Positions 47,526 to 59,342 are shown, counted from the first letter of the stretch. The stretch: DNA of 64,000 bases from Callorhinus ursinus (GCF_003265705.1 NW_020313005.1:13657311-13721310), one strand, 5' to 3'. The notes: a model not told the origin generated them from the letters alone. Translations and numbers: made by a program.

Positions 47526-47615
47526 ATTATTTAAATTCAATTAGCTAAAGTATAGTACATCATTAGTTTTTGATATAATGTTCAGCGATTCATTAGTTGA
47601 ATATAATACTCAGTG
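47526..47615 (-). mobile_element. 90-bp 5'-truncated L1 insertion
   Basis: Antisense distal L1 3' end (TTCAATTAGCTAAAGTATAG, ATCATTAGTTTTTGATATAA). Flanked by the perfect 14-bp duplication TCCATGTACTTTTT at 47512-47525 and 47616-47629. Confidence 0.95.
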
Positions 47616-47736
47616 TCCATGTACTTTTTGATTTCTTTTTTCGTTTCTTTCTTGACCCCTTCATTGTTTAGTAACATGTTATTTGGTCTTTCCAGATTTT
47701 TTCTTGTGGTTGATTTCTCATTTCATAGTGTTGTGG

Positions 47737-47970
47737 TCAGAAAAGATGCATGGTATGACTTTGATCTTTTTGAATCTGTTGAAGCTTCTTTTGTGGCCAA
47801 AATATGTGATCTATTCTGGAGAATGTTCCATGTGCACTTGAAAAGAATGTGTATTCTGCTGTTTTAGGATGGAATGTTCTGAATATATCTGTGAGATCCA
47901 TCTGGTCTAATGTTTCATTCAAAGCTACTGTTTCTTTGTTTATTTTCTGTTTGGATGATCTTTCCATCAA
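47737..47970 (-). pseudogene. Old L1 ORF2 endonuclease remnant
   Basis: 78-codon open piece with SSAHGTFSRIDHIF, the endonuclease C-terminal motif. The upstream part continues to about 49170 after removing the nested insertions, with stops. Confidence 0.83.
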
Positions 47971-48103
47971 TGTAAGTGGGGTTTACAATCCCTTACTATT
48001 ATTATATTACTATCAATTATTTCTTTCATTTTGTTATTAACTGTTTTATGTATTTGGATGCTCCTATGTTGGGCATAAATTTTACATAATGACCCTTCAT
48101 TAT

Positions 48104-48762
48104 TTTTTTCAAATTTTTATTAAAATTCCAGCTAGTTTATATACTGTGCAATATTAGTTTAAGGTGTAGAATTTAGTAATTCATCACTTACATATAACAC
48201 CTTGTGCTCATCACAAGTGCTTTCCATAATACTCATCACCTGTTTCACCCTTCCCCTGCCCACCTCCCTTCCAGTAACCATCAGTTTGTTCTTTATAGTT
48301 AAGAGTTTGTTTCCTGGTTTGCCTATCTATTTTCCCTGCTATGTTTATTTGTTTTGTTTCTTAAATTCCATATATCAATGAAATAATTTGTATTTGTCTT
48401 TCTCTGACTGGCTTATTTCATTTAGCATAATACTCTCTAGCTCCATCCATGTCATTGCAAATGGCAGATTCCACTCTTTTTTATGGCTGAATAATATTCC
48501 ATAATATATATATACGACTTCTCCTTTATCCATTCACCAGTCGAAGGATACTTGGGCTTTTTCCATAATTTGGCTATTGTTGATAATGCTGCTATGAAAA
48601 TCAGGGTGCATGCATCCCTCTGAATTAGTGTGTTGTATTTTTTGAGCAATTACCTAGTAGTAGAATTGGTGGGTCATAGAGTAGTTCTACTTTTAATTTT
48701 TTGAGGAACCTCCATTGTTTTCCATAGTGGCTGCACCAATTTGCATTCCCACCAACAGTGTA
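48104..48762 (-). mobile_element. Old L1 3' end nested in older L1
   Basis: Antisense 3'UTR and ORF2 C-terminal region with the usual landmarks (AAAATTCCAGCTAGTTTATA, CAGTAACCATCAGTTTGTTC, ACCAACAGTG). Flanks AATGACCCTTCATTATT and AATTGTCCCCCTTATTATT suggest a decayed target-site duplication. The short open frame 48452-48649 is its ORF2 C-terminal piece. Confidence 0.8.
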
Positions 48763-48817
48763 ATTGTCCCCCTTATTATTATATAGTGCCCTTCTTTATC
48801 TCTTTTTATACCGACTT

Positions 48818-48940
48818 CTTTTTTCTTTTTTATTGTTATGTTAATCACCATACATTACATCATTAGTTTTTGATATAGTGTTCCATGATTCACTGTTTGC
48901 CTATAACACCCAGTGCTCCATGCAGAATGTGCCCTCTTTA
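48818..48940 (-). mobile_element. 123-bp 5'-truncated L1 insertion
   Basis: Antisense L1 3' end (GTTAATCACCATACATTACA through GTGCCCTCTTTA). ATACCGACTT at 48808-48817 and 48941-48950 is a perfect 10-bp target-site duplication. Confidence 0.95.
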
Positions 48941-49182
48941 ATACCGACTTTGTTTTAAAGTGTTTTTCATTTGATGTAAAAATGGCTATGCCAGCTCTTT
49001 GGGCAACCATTTGCATGATAAATATTTCTTCATTCCCTCATTTTCAATCTGCAAGTGTCTTTAGGTCTGAAATGAATCTCTTGTAGGCAGCATATAGATG
49101 GCTCTTTTTTTTTTTAATCCACTCTGTCATCCTATGTCTTTTGACTGGAGCATTTAGTTCATTTATAATCAAAGTAATTATT

Positions 49183-49377
49183 CATTTTAAAGATTTTATT
49201 TATTTATTTCACAGAGAGAGAGACAGCAAGAGAGGGAACACAAGCAGGGGGAGTGGGAGAGGGAGAAGCAGGGTTTCCGTGGAGCATGGAGCCTGATGTG
49301 AGGCTTAATCCTGGGACTCTGGGATCATGACCCGAGCTGAAGGCAGATGCTTAACGACTGCGCCATCCAGGCGCCCC
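49183..49377 (-). mobile_element. Can-SINE in old L1 spacer
   Basis: Reverse strand GGGGCGCCTGGATGGCGCAG to an AAATAAATAAAATCTTTAAA tail. TCAAAGTAATTATT (49169-49182) and TCAAAGTGATTATT (49378-49391) are the target-site duplication, with one difference. Confidence 0.96.
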
Positions 49378-49739
49378 TCAAAGTGATTATTGATGAATAT
49401 GTATTTATTGCAATTTTGTTACTTGTTTTGTTGTTGTTTTTGTAGTTTTTCTCTGATCCTTTCTTGTCTTTCTCTCATGTTTGCTAGTTTCTTTGGTGGT
49501 ATACTTAGGTTCCTTACTCTATTTTTTGCATATCTGTTACTGTTTTTGATTTGTGTTTACCAGTCGGTTTATATATAACATCTTCTGCCTATAGCAGTCT
49601 ATATTAAGCTGATGGGGGATGCTTATTTTTGAAGTCATTCTTTACTCCTCTCCCTTCCACATTTAAAATATTCGGTATCATCTTTTATGTCCTTTTATTT
49701 TGTGCTTATTTTTCTTACTTTTACTTATGTTTTTTGTTT

Positions 49740-50590
49740 TCCACAAACAGAGTTGCCATTAATATTTCTTGGAGGGCTGGTTTAGTGGTCATGAATTCTA
49801 ACTTTTGTTTGACCGGGAAAATCTTTATCTCTCCTTCTATTCTGAATGGTAGCCTTGCTGGGTAAAGTATTCTTGGCTGCAGATTTTCCACTTTCAGCAC
49901 TTTGAATACATCATACCACTCCCCTGTGGCCTGCAAAGTTTCTGCTGGAAAATCTACACATAGCCTTAGAGGGTTTCCCTGGTGTGTAACTGTCTTTTTT
50001 CTTGAACTTTTAAAATTCTTTCTTTATCCCTACTTTTTGTCACTTTAATTACTATGTGTCTTAGTGTGAAACTTCTTGGGTTGGATTTGTTGGGGATCTT
50101 TGTGCCTGCTGAATCTGGATCTCTGTTTCTCTCCCCAGATTTTGGAAGTTTTCAGCTATTATTTCTTTAAATACATTTTCTAGCCCCTTTCTCTCACTTC
50201 TCCTTCTGGGGTCCCTATAATGGGAATGTTAGTATTCTTGATGGAGTCACTGACTTCTCTAAGTCTATTCTAACTATGCAGTATTTGTCTTTTACCTGTT
50301 GAGCTTGATTTACTTCTGTCTTCCAAGTCACCAATACATTTCTCTGCTTCCTGTAAACTAATATTTATTCTATCTATTGTATTTTTAATTTCATTTTTTA
50401 GTTCTTCATCTCTAATATGTTATTTTTTAAATCTCTTTGTCTATGATCTCACTGATGTCCTCTACTCTTTTCTGAAGCCAAGTGTTTATCATCATTATTT
50501 TAAATTATGTATCAAACGTATTGATTATTTCTCTTTCACTTAGAACTCCTGCAGTGATTTTGTCTTGTTCTTTCACTTGGGACATATGTC
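49740..50590 (-). pseudogene. Old L1 ORF1 remnant
   Basis: The C-terminal open piece 49721-49936 contains LQPRILYPARLPFRIEGE, the ORF1 C-terminal signature. The coiled-coil and N-terminal parts are readable in broken frames to about 50590. Confidence 0.82.
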
Positions 50591-51905
50591 TTTGTCTCCT
50601 TATTTTGTCTACTTCACTGTCTGTTTCTGTGTGTTGGGAAAGACAGCTGCATCTTTTGTTTTTGAAAGTAGTTGGTTCATGAAGACGAGATCCTGTAGTT
50701 TCTGAAATGTGGCGTTCCCTGTTCACCAGAACCTGGAACTTCAGGGGAGTGTCCTATATGCATTGCTTGCATCCTGTTATTGTGTCTGAGTCACTTTTCC
50801 TTTCCATCCAGACATTTACACTGATTCTTTGCCTGTTGTGTGCTATGCTTGCTCTCTGGTATTAGTGAGACTCAGGCAAGCCAGCTTTGGTGTGTGTGTG
50901 TAGGGGGTGGGGGCATGACAGCAGAAGGGCTCTGGGGCAAGAGTGTGGTGTTAGCAAAATTTGCACTGAGCCTAAGCCAGATTCCCACAGGCAGATGACT
51001 GCTGGCAACACAGCCACTGGGGTGATGGTGGCAGATAGGGACTTTTGGTTTATCTGTGTGTGGTGGCTGGGCAGGGCACACATGTGGTGTTAGCAAAATT
51101 TGCACTAAGCCACTAATCATAGGTGATCCTCCCACACATGGTGGCAGCCAAGGGCAGGGTACACAGAGGCAGTAGCTAGGCAGGGTACACAGCATTAACA
51201 AAAATTGCACTGAGCCCAGGGTCAAGGCCAGCAGGCTTGGAGTGGGCAAGTCTTCAGGAGAAATCCTGGTCACACTGTAGCAGCTTAGGTAGCAAGTGTC
51301 TGTGTAGCACCACATCTTGAAGGTGGCCTTGCCTTTATGCTGGGGGGTGGGGAAGGAAAATGGCACCTGCCAGCTCGTTTGTTCCCAGAGAAGTCCCTCA
51401 ACACATTCTGAAATCAGTATAAACAGATTTCCCTCCTGTTGCTCAAGCCATTGCTTCTATGTTGCTTCTCCTCAGGCTGTCATCCCTTTAAGGGCAGGGA
51501 CCTCATTATCACTTGCGCTCTTGTCCTCCAGGCTCACACAGTGCTGAATCAGCTGACTTTTAAAGCTCCAGACTCCAAGACCTGCTGGTTATACAAACTC
51601 ATGGAATTCAAACCCTCCGGCTTTCAAAGCCATATGGAATGGGGCTTCATTTTTCCTGTGTGGGCTCCGTGGTACTTCCCCCTTTCTGAGTTGCACATCT
51701 CGCTCCTTCCTGTGGGCAGTTCCTGACTATCATTTCTGCCCTTCTCAACCTCCCCAATGTGACCTCTTTTCCATATTTAGCTGTGGAGTTGTTCTACTAG
51801 CCTTCAGATCACTCTCCAATTTATTGACTTGGATGTAAGAAATATCTAGTTGTAAATATGGGACAGGTTAAATCCAGGATCCTCCCACTATGCCATCTTT
51901 CTGGC
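50591..51905 (-). promoter_or_regulatory. Old L1 5'UTR
   Basis: GC-richer noncoding part that ends at the L1 5' terminus near 51890 (reverse strand AAGATGGCATAGTGGGAGGA). The open frames 50872-51366 and 50862-51083 on the minus strand lie inside and show no domain. Confidence 0.7.
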
Positions 51906-52065
51906 ACTCTACTGTGAGTTTTTAAATCAAGAGAAAATATACTCCCCAGTTAGGATTACCTAATTTTATAGTGGTTGCCTCTATTAGCAGGAGGATTGGA
52001 GAGGGGAGGAAGACTTAGGTAGATGCTAATGTATTTATTATATTATTTTTTGTGTGGTGGATTAA

Positions 52066-53130
52066 TGGACATTCTTTATTATTACTATTGAAATATAATT
52101 GACATACAATGTTATATTAGGTTTAGGTGCACAACATATTGATTTAATAATTCTATATGTTACTCAGTGCTCACCATAATAAGTATAGTCACCCCATGTC
52201 AACATACGACATATTACAATATTATTGATCATATTCACTACTTTTCATCTTTGTGACTTATTTATTTTATAACTAAAATTTTGTATGTCTTAATCCCCTT
52301 TATTTATTTTGTTCATCCCTCCACCAACCTACCCTCTGGCAACCACCAGTTTGCTGTATTTAAGAATCTCTTGGGGTTTTTGTTGTTGTTGTTGTTTATT
52401 TGCTTGTTCATTTGTTTTGTTTTTTAGATTCCAAATATATGTGAAATCATATGGTAATTGTCTTTCTCTACCTGACTTATTTCAGTGAGCATAGTATCCC
52501 CTAATTCCATCCATGTTGTTGCAAATGGCAAGATATCATGCTTTTTTATGGATGAATAATATTCCATTGTACGTATGTATATATATATCACATCTTCTTT
52601 ATCCAGTGTCTATGCTTCCATATCTTCGCTACTGTAAATACTGCAATAAACATACAGTGCATGTATCTTTTTGAATTACTGTTTTTGTTTCCCTTGGGTA
52701 AATAACCAGTAATGAAATTAATCATATGGTATTTCTATTTTTAATTTTTTGAGGAACCTTCATAGTCTTTTCCACAGTTGTTGGACCAGTTTACATTCCT
52801 AGCAACAGTGCACAAGCTTTCCCTTTTCTCCATATCCTCTCCAACAAATATTTCTTGTCTTTTTGATTTTAGCCATTCTGACAGGTATGAGGTGATATCT
52901 CATTGTGGTTTTGATTTGCATTTCCCTCTTAATGAGTGATGTTAAGTATCTTTTCATGTGTCACTTGGCCATCTGTATATCTTCTGTAGAAAAATGCATA
53001 TTCAGGTCCTCTGCCCATAATCAGATGATGATGACGATTTTTGGTGTCGACTGTGTAAGTTCTTTATATATTTGGGATATTAACCCCTTATTGGATATAT
53101 CATTTGCAAATATCTTCTCCCATTGAGGAT
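52066..53130 (-). mobile_element. Old L1 (L1M-type) 3' part
   Basis: Antisense 3'UTR and ORF2 C-terminal region: TGAAATATAATTGACATACA tail start, CTCTGGCAACCACCAGTTTG, TTGCAAATGGCAAGATATCA, then ORF2 end sequence to about 53125 (CATTTGCAAATATCTTCTCC). 5'-truncated. Confidence 0.85.
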
Positions 53131-53231
53131 GGATATCTTTTTATTATTATGTTGAACACATCTATGCTACTTATATTCTCTTGTGTGAGTCAGATATTGT
53201 TATAAAATACTTAATTTAAAAATATATGGAG

Positions 53232-53416
53232 GGGTGTCTGGGTGGCTTAGTCGGTTGAGAATCTCTTGATTTCGGCTGAGGTCATGATCTCAGGATCATG
53301 AGATCAGCCCTGTGTCAGGCTCTGTGCTGGTTGTGGAGCCTACTTAAGATTCTCTCTCTGCCTCTCTCTCTGCCCCTCTCCCTGTTCATGCTCTCTCCCA
53401 CTCTCTCTCTCATTCA
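53232..53416 (+). mobile_element. Older carnivore SINE, plus strand
   Basis: GGGGTGTCTGGGTGGCTTAG head, a GATCTCAGGATCATGAGATC body and a long CT-rich part. The body (TGTCAGGCTCTGTGCTGG) differs from the other SINEs here and fits an older carnivore-wide subfamily. The tail has turned into an AT repeat. Confidence 0.88.
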
Positions 53417-53497
53417 TATATATATATATATCATATATATATATATATATCATATATATATCATATATATGATATATATGATATATATATATCATAG
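53417..53497. repeat. AT/ATC microsatellite with palindromes
   Basis: AT runs broken by TCATA units, then TGATA units in mirror order. The block 53454-53479 is perfectly self-complementary. It grew from the SINE tail. Confidence 0.93.
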
Positions 53498-55566
53498 TCC
53501 ATGCCTGATATATAGCAAAAAAAAATTCTATGTTTTGCTGTTGTTAGAAATAGAGAAAATATCTTCAGAGAGTTAAATTTAATAATTGCATACATTTGGA
53601 AGAAAATTAACCTTTACTAATAGGAAGGTCCTGAACAGCATGAGGACACAGGACACCTGATGGGTTGTGGGAGGAAGGATAACTGGGGAGAAGGGGTTAG
53701 GTTAAAGGATCTCAAAAGGGAAAGACTGAGGGTCTTGCATGCAAAGAAGGAAGCATTTTCCAACCAAGTTTGCCTCATAACACCACTCCCATGAGATGTT
53801 CAAATAACTTTGGGAAATGTTATATACCACAGTTAACATTGACCCTTACCCATTTCCTTTTACAATATACATTAACAGCTTATGAACAATGAACATTAAC
53901 ATTTGTGAGAAACCCTACCAATCAGCAAACAAGAAATGAAAACCCATTTAGCTTTATTGAACTGAGCATTTCCCAGTTTGACCACGAGGCTCTTTTCCCT
54001 ACTAAGTGACAACAGCTCACATCTTGTAGAACTGATTCTTTTGAGTTCATTTTTGAGAAAGGCTGACTTATATAATTTTATCTAAAGCTTGTAGAGATGC
54101 AGGGCCACATGTCAGCCAGAGCTCTTGGGGTATATGAAATGACTTGGCTTCACCTGGGAAAGATTGTGAAGAACTTAAACTTTGAAAGTTAAATCAGGTT
54201 TCAGCATAGTTGTCATATGTTGGTTTATATATTAAAATTCCTCCTTATACTTAACCTTGTGGAAATATGAACTTTGTGCTTCTGAAGGAAATGTGTATGT
54301 GCATACAAGTATATATGTGTAGCATTCTTTTTCTGCTAAATGAACCAAAAGCAATATGTAGCAAACCATATCCTTTGTAAGTCTGAATTTGGGAATTTAA
54401 GTTATTAAGGGGCTTGCTGACCTGGGACAAAGAGTTCAGCTGGTCAAGAATTTGGAGGAATGTAGCAGAAACAAGCAAGAAAAAAATTTTTATTTCCTGT
54501 GATGTGTGGCAAATGAAACATTTTAAACTATTAATTTAACACCTTGTGTTTTGGTCACATAATATTACATTAAAGGACATTTGAGGTTTCTTCAAACTTA
54601 CTTTTGTGATCTTTTATTTTTCTGTGTTTTTTATTGGTATGAAGTACAATTGGAGGAGCAACTGCTTCAAACCAAACAGACTAGTGATTTTTTTTAAAAC
54701 AGGAATTGCCTAAAATACTTCTGACTTTCAATTCCCTGGGTCATGATGTTCTATGAGTGAGTTCAGGCATGCTACAGGCAATTTCCAAATTGCTTTCTTT
54801 ACCATGTTTTTTGGGCCTAGGTTCTAGCAGAAATATTTTTCAATCTTTAGTCAATTATATACAGCTTATATTAAAAGCTTTGTGTTAAACCATTATTTAT
54901 TTCACTCTAAGAAACTTAGGAATTTGGACAAAATATCTGATCTACAAAATAGAATAGAAGAATGTGAATGAATGAGCCTAATTAATATTCCTTGATAATT
55001 TAATTTTTCTCCCAAAATTCCCTTAAGGACCTATACAAATATGCTGGTATGAAAATTTCTTTCCCAAACTATATTCTCTAATTGTATATTGCTTACCTGG
55101 TATGTGTGTTCTAGACACCAAAAATGTTATTACAATGGATCAGTAGTGAACATTTAGTTCAGAGAGCAACATATAACAATAATTGGAAAGATTTTTATAC
55201 TTTGAACTTTGTGGAAATGGAAAAATAAAAGTGTCCAAGACTGTTTCAACACTAGTGAGACTATTACCAGACAATTCAGAGGTAACAAAGTATGCTTGTG
55301 TTAAATTCAAGTTTTCTTCTATTTCCACGAGACAAGCTATATCTAACTGAAGTGATTGTATCTGTTTATATTAGGAAGATATATTGACCCAGTCTGGGTT
55401 TTTGTTGTTGTTGTTATTCTTGTTATTCAGGTTCTGTCAGTTCTTTTTTATGTATCCTGGGCTCATCTTGACCACAAACTTCTTGGTTCTTTCCCATTAG
55501 TATACTAGAATCTTGCACCAGTTGGAGTTCAGAAAATGCAGGTTGAATAACTGTTGAATGCATGTG
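53498..55566. other. Single-copy DNA
   Basis: No exon, RNA gene or recent repeat recognised. The frames 54251-54478 and 55140-55328 carry no known domain. A short (TTG)n run lies near 55400. Confidence 0.5.
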
Positions 55567-55580
55567 CTAGGATAGTCATA
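55567..55580 (+). repeat. Target-site duplication, direct copy
   Basis: CTAGGATAGTCATA stands directly before the T-run of the L1 3' end. Its partner at 57546-57559 is inverted, see the next entries. Confidence 0.92.
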
Positions 55581-57416
55581 ATTTTTTTTTAATTTTTTAA
55601 TTTTTTATTGTTATGTTAATCACCATATATTACATCATTAGTTTTTGATGTAGTGTTCCACGATTCATTGTTTGTTCATAACACCCAGTGCTCCATGCAG
55701 AATGTGTCCTCTTTAATACCCATCACCAGGCCAACCCATCCCCCTACCCTCCTCCCCTCCAGAACCCTCAGTTTGTTTTTCAGAGTCCATCATCTCTCAT
55801 GGTTCGTCTCCCCCTCTGACTTACTCCCCTTCATTCTTCCTCTCCTGCTATCATCTTCTTTTTCTTTTTTCTTAAAATATGTTGCGTTGTTTCAGAAGTA
55901 CAGATCTGTGATTCAACCGTCTTGCATAATTCACAGTGCTCAACGTAGCACATACCCTCCCCAATGTCTATCACCCAGCCATCCCATCCCTCCCACACCC
56001 AACCACTCCAGTAACACTCAGTTTGTTTCCTGAGATTAAGAATTCCTCATATCAGTGAGGTCATATGATACATGTCTTTCTCTGATTGACTTATTTCACT
56101 AAGCATAACACCCTCCAGTTCCATCCACGTCATTGCAAATGGCAAGATCTCATTCCTTTTGATGGCTGCATAATATTCCACTGTGTATATATACCACTTC
56201 TTCTTTATCCATTCATCTGTCAATGGACATCTTGGCTCTTTCCACAGTTTAGCTATTGTGGACATTGCTGCTATAAACATTGGGGTGCACGTACCCCTTC
56301 GGGTCCCTACATTTGTATCTTTGTGGTAAATACCCAGTAGTGCAATTGCTGGATCGAATGGTAGCTCTAATTTCAACTGTTTGAGGAACCTCCATACTGT
56401 TTTCCAGAGTGGTTGCACCAGCTTGCATTCCCACCAACAGTCTAGGAGGGTTCCCCTTTATCCACATCCTTGCCAACATCTGTCATTCCCTGACTTGTTA
56501 ATTTTAGCCATTCTGAAAGGTGTAAGGTGGTATCTCATTGAGGTTTTGATTTGGATTTCCCTGATGCCGAGCGATGCTGAGCACTTTTTCATGTGCCTGT
56601 TGGCCATTTGGATGTCTTCTTTGGAAAAATGTCTGTTCATGTCTTCTGCCCATTTCTTGATTGGACTATTTGTTCTTTGGGTGTTGAGTTTGATAAGTTC
56701 TTTATAGATTTTGGATACTAGCCCTTTATCTGATATGTCATTTACAAATATTTTCTCCCATTCTGTCGGTTGTCTTTGGTTTTGTGGATTGTTTCTTTTG
56801 CTGTGCAAAAGCTTTTTATCTTGATGAAATCCCAATAGTTCATTTTTGCCCTGGCTTCCCGTGACTTTGGCGATGTTTCTAGGAAGAAGTTGCTATGGCT
56901 GAGGTCGAAGAGGTTGCTACCTGTGTTCTCCTTTAGGATTTTGATGGACTCCTGTCTCACGTTTAGGTCTTTCAACCATTTGGAGTCTATTTTTGTGTGT
57001 GGTGTAAGGAAATGGTCCAGTTTCATTCTTCTGCATGTGGCTGTCCAATTTTCCCAACACCATTTGTTGAAGAGACTGTCTTTTTTCCATTGGACATTCT
57101 TTTCTGCTTTGTCAAAGATAAGTTGACCATAGAGTTGAGGGTCCATTTCTGGGCTCTCGATTCTGTTCCATTGATCTATGTGTCTGTTTTGTGCCAGTAC
57201 CATACTGTCTTGATGATGACAGCTTTGTAATAGAGCTGGAAGTCTGGAATTGTGATGCCGCCAGCTTTGCTTTTCTTTTTTAATATTCCTCTGGCTATTC
57301 GGGGTCCCTTCTGGTTCCATACAAATTTTAGGATTCTTTGTTCCATTTCTTTGAAAAAAGTGGATGGTATTTTGATGGGGATTGCATTGAATGTGTAGAT
57401 TGCTCTAGGTAGCATT
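55581..57416 (-). mobile_element. L1, 3' part of an inverted locus
   Basis: Antisense young L1: tail, both 3'UTR modules, and ORF2 C-terminal 1.4 kb, ending abruptly at AGCATT (57416). Beyond it lies non-L1 DNA that belongs to the right flank of the insertion but in reverse orientation. Confidence 0.93.
56041..57416 (-). pseudogene. L1 ORF2 C-terminal remnant
   Basis: Post-RT part of L1 ORF2. Open pieces: 57415-57176 (79 codons), 57320-56742 (192 codons), 56835-56458 (125 codons) and 56418-56047 (123 codons, ending MYHMTSLI). Three frame changes. The catalytic core is absent because the element is cut at 57416. Confidence 0.9.
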
Positions 57417-57559
57417 TAAATTTAAAAAAAAGAGAAAGAAAGAACATTTTTCCTACAGATAAAATGAATAAAGTTTCTAAAATGAACTTTGAAAAAAAAA
57501 CAGCTCAGAACGAGAGTTTCTTGGTAAACAGAATTTATAACAAAATATGACTATCCTAG
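57417..57559. other. Inverted right flank of the L1 insertion
   Basis: 143 bp of non-L1 DNA. Its last 14 bp (57546-57559) are the exact reverse complement of the duplication at 55567-55580 and stand directly before an L1 5' terminus. Its first part (57437-57453) is the reverse complement of a GGAAAAAT-TTCTTTCT-like repeat found at 60524-60540. So it is the downstream flank in reverse. Confidence 0.88.
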
Positions 57560-57879
57560 GGTGGAGCAAGATGGCAGAGGAGTAGGAGACCTAGATTTCG
57601 TCTGGTCTCAGGAATTCAGCTGAATAGGGATCAAACCTTTCTGAACACCTACGAACTCAACAGGAGATCGAAGAGGAGAGTAGCAACAACTCTCTGAACA
57701 GAGAAGCGACCACTTACTGGAAGGTAGGACGTGCAGAGAAGTGAATCCGAGGCGACATTCGGGAGGCTAGATGGCGGGGGAGGGGCCTCCGCCGGCCGCT
57801 TCTGGCAAGTGATTGAGCAGCAGAGCACAAAATTGAAACTTTTAGAAGTCGGCTCTGCTGAGGGACGTCGCTGCAGTGG

Positions 57880-58545
57880 CTAAGCAGGGGGTGGAATCCT
57901 CCCGGGACAGTGTGGTCTCAGGACCCTCGGGGTCACAGAAAGACCGGGGGTGCCTGAGTGTGGCAGAGCTCCCAGGTATTGGAGCGGGGAAGCGGGCTGC
58001 AGAGACGGAGCTGAGTCACGGGCTCTCATTCGGGGTTGCCATAAACTGTGATCCGCGGCCAAGTCGGGCCACTGCTCCTCCAGCAGGGACCCAACAAGCG
58101 GCAGAGCCGGGGAGACTCCCCTTCCTTCCCGGGGAGGAGAGGTGCAGAAACGCACCGCAGAGATCTGCTGGGTTTGGAGACTCCACACGGGGTCGGGTGC
58201 CAGAGATAACAATGCTCGGTCACAGGCCGGGTGAGCACGGAGTGTAGCCGGAGACCAGGGAGACGGGAGTGACTGCTTTTCTCTGGGGGCACACTGAGGA
58301 GCGGGGCCCCGAGTTCTCAGCTCCTCCGGGTGGAGATTGGGAGGCCACCATTTTTGCCCTGGTCCTCCAAAGCTGTACCGAGAGCTTGCAGGGAACAAAA
58401 GCTCCTGAGAGCAAACCCGAGCAGCTTCCTTAGCCCGGACCGACAAGGGCGGGGCAATTCCGCCTCCGGCAAAGACATTTGGAAACCACAGCAACAGGCC
58501 CCTCCCCCAGAAGATCAGCACGAACAGCCAGCAAGCCAAGACCAA
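57880..58545 (-). other. Antisense open frame in L1 5'UTR (221 codons)
   Basis: Starts with Met, with a Leu/Trp/Phe-rich first 20 residues, then Pro/Arg-rich. A related frame is open in the 38-kb copy (38968-39303, sharing LSLAPDPVWSL and LVGSLLEEQWPD). The position antisense to the L1 promoter recalls primate L1 ORF0, but no homology to it is seen. The sense strand is also open here (57876-58247), so low stop density in GC-rich DNA is a sufficient explanation. Confidence 0.35.
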
Positions 58546-58659
58546 GTTTACAGATCAAGGAGAACGGGAGAACTCCAGCGCTAGGGGAATACAACACATA
58601 GAAATCATGGCTTTTTTTTTCCATGATTCATTAATTCATCAAAGTTAATTTTTGTTAAC

Positions 58660-59170
58660 TGTTTTTTATTTTTCTTTTTCCCTTTTTCAACCAACATCTT
58701 ATCAATCCCTTTTTTAAAAAAAAATATTTTTTATTTTTCATTTTTAGAGTCATATTTTATCCCTTCATAGTAGATACCCTTATTTTTGGCATATATATAT
58801 AAATTGTTCTCTCTTTAAAATTTTGAGATACAGTTTCTTCTAACAGATCAAAATATACCCCAAATCACTAGTGTATGGTTCTGTTCTAGTCTCCTGCCTG
58901 ATCACATTCTCTTCCTTTTTCCCTTTTTTTTCTTAAATCTTCTTTTTTCTTTTTTCAAACAACTTATCAAGTCCTTTTATAAAATCTTTTATAATTTTCA
59001 TCTTTACATTCATCTTCCATCCCTTCATTGTATCAACTCTTATTTTGTACATATATGTCTTTCTTCCTTTAAAATTTTAGGAGGCACTTTTTTCTAACAG
59101 ACCAAAATAAGCCCAAAATCTAGTGTGTGGCACTGATCTATGCACTAGCCTGATCATATTTGATCATATT
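58660..59170 (+). repeat. Two-unit module in L1 5'UTR, period about 254 bp
   Basis: Unit 1 (about 58660-58913) and unit 2 (about 58914-59170) share ordered landmarks: AACTTATCAA-type, TCCCTTCAT, TTTAAAATTTT, TTCTAACAGAYCAAAATA (58838 and 59092) and GCCTGATCA. The units are diverged, so the duplication is old and a family feature. Confidence 0.85.
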
Positions 59171-59342
59171 CTGCTTTTTTTGTATTGTTCTGTTTTTTTT
59201 TTTTCTCTTTCGTTTTTCTTTCTTTCCCTTTCTTTTCCCCTGGTTTCAGGTCTTTTCTGATTTGTATACAGTATATTTGCTGGGGACGTTGTAAACCTGT
59301 TAGCACTTTGTTCTCTCATTCATCTATTCTCCTCTGGACAAA

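Larger units (their letters stand above)
46242..51905 (-). mobile_element. Old L1 (L1M-type), near full extent, with nested insertions
   Basis: Antisense old L1 from its 3' end (CATTCAGTGTTATATTAATT) to a 5'UTR that ends at CTCCCACTATGCCATCTTTC. Internal deletions of ORF2 are visible near 46800 and 47020, where distant L1 landmarks are joined. It is interrupted by two SINEs, two short young L1 insertions and another old L1 3' end. Order after removing insertions: 3'UTR, ORF2 remnants, spacer, ORF1 (about 49740-50590), 5'UTR (about 50591-51905). Confidence 0.83.
57560..59342 (+). promoter_or_regulatory. L1 5'UTR (internal promoter)
   Basis: About 1.78 kb without gap, so the best 5'UTR reference in the window. 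The first 0.95 kb are CpG-rich (for example GGGGCCTCCGCCGGCCGCTT at 57784); then comes a T-rich part with a duplicated module, ending just before the ORF1 start. Confidence 0.88.

Noticed and set aside
50872..51366. 164-codon minus frame as a host protein
   Set aside because: It lies inside an old L1 5'UTR and ends in a CCCCACCACCC-type biased stretch; no known domain.
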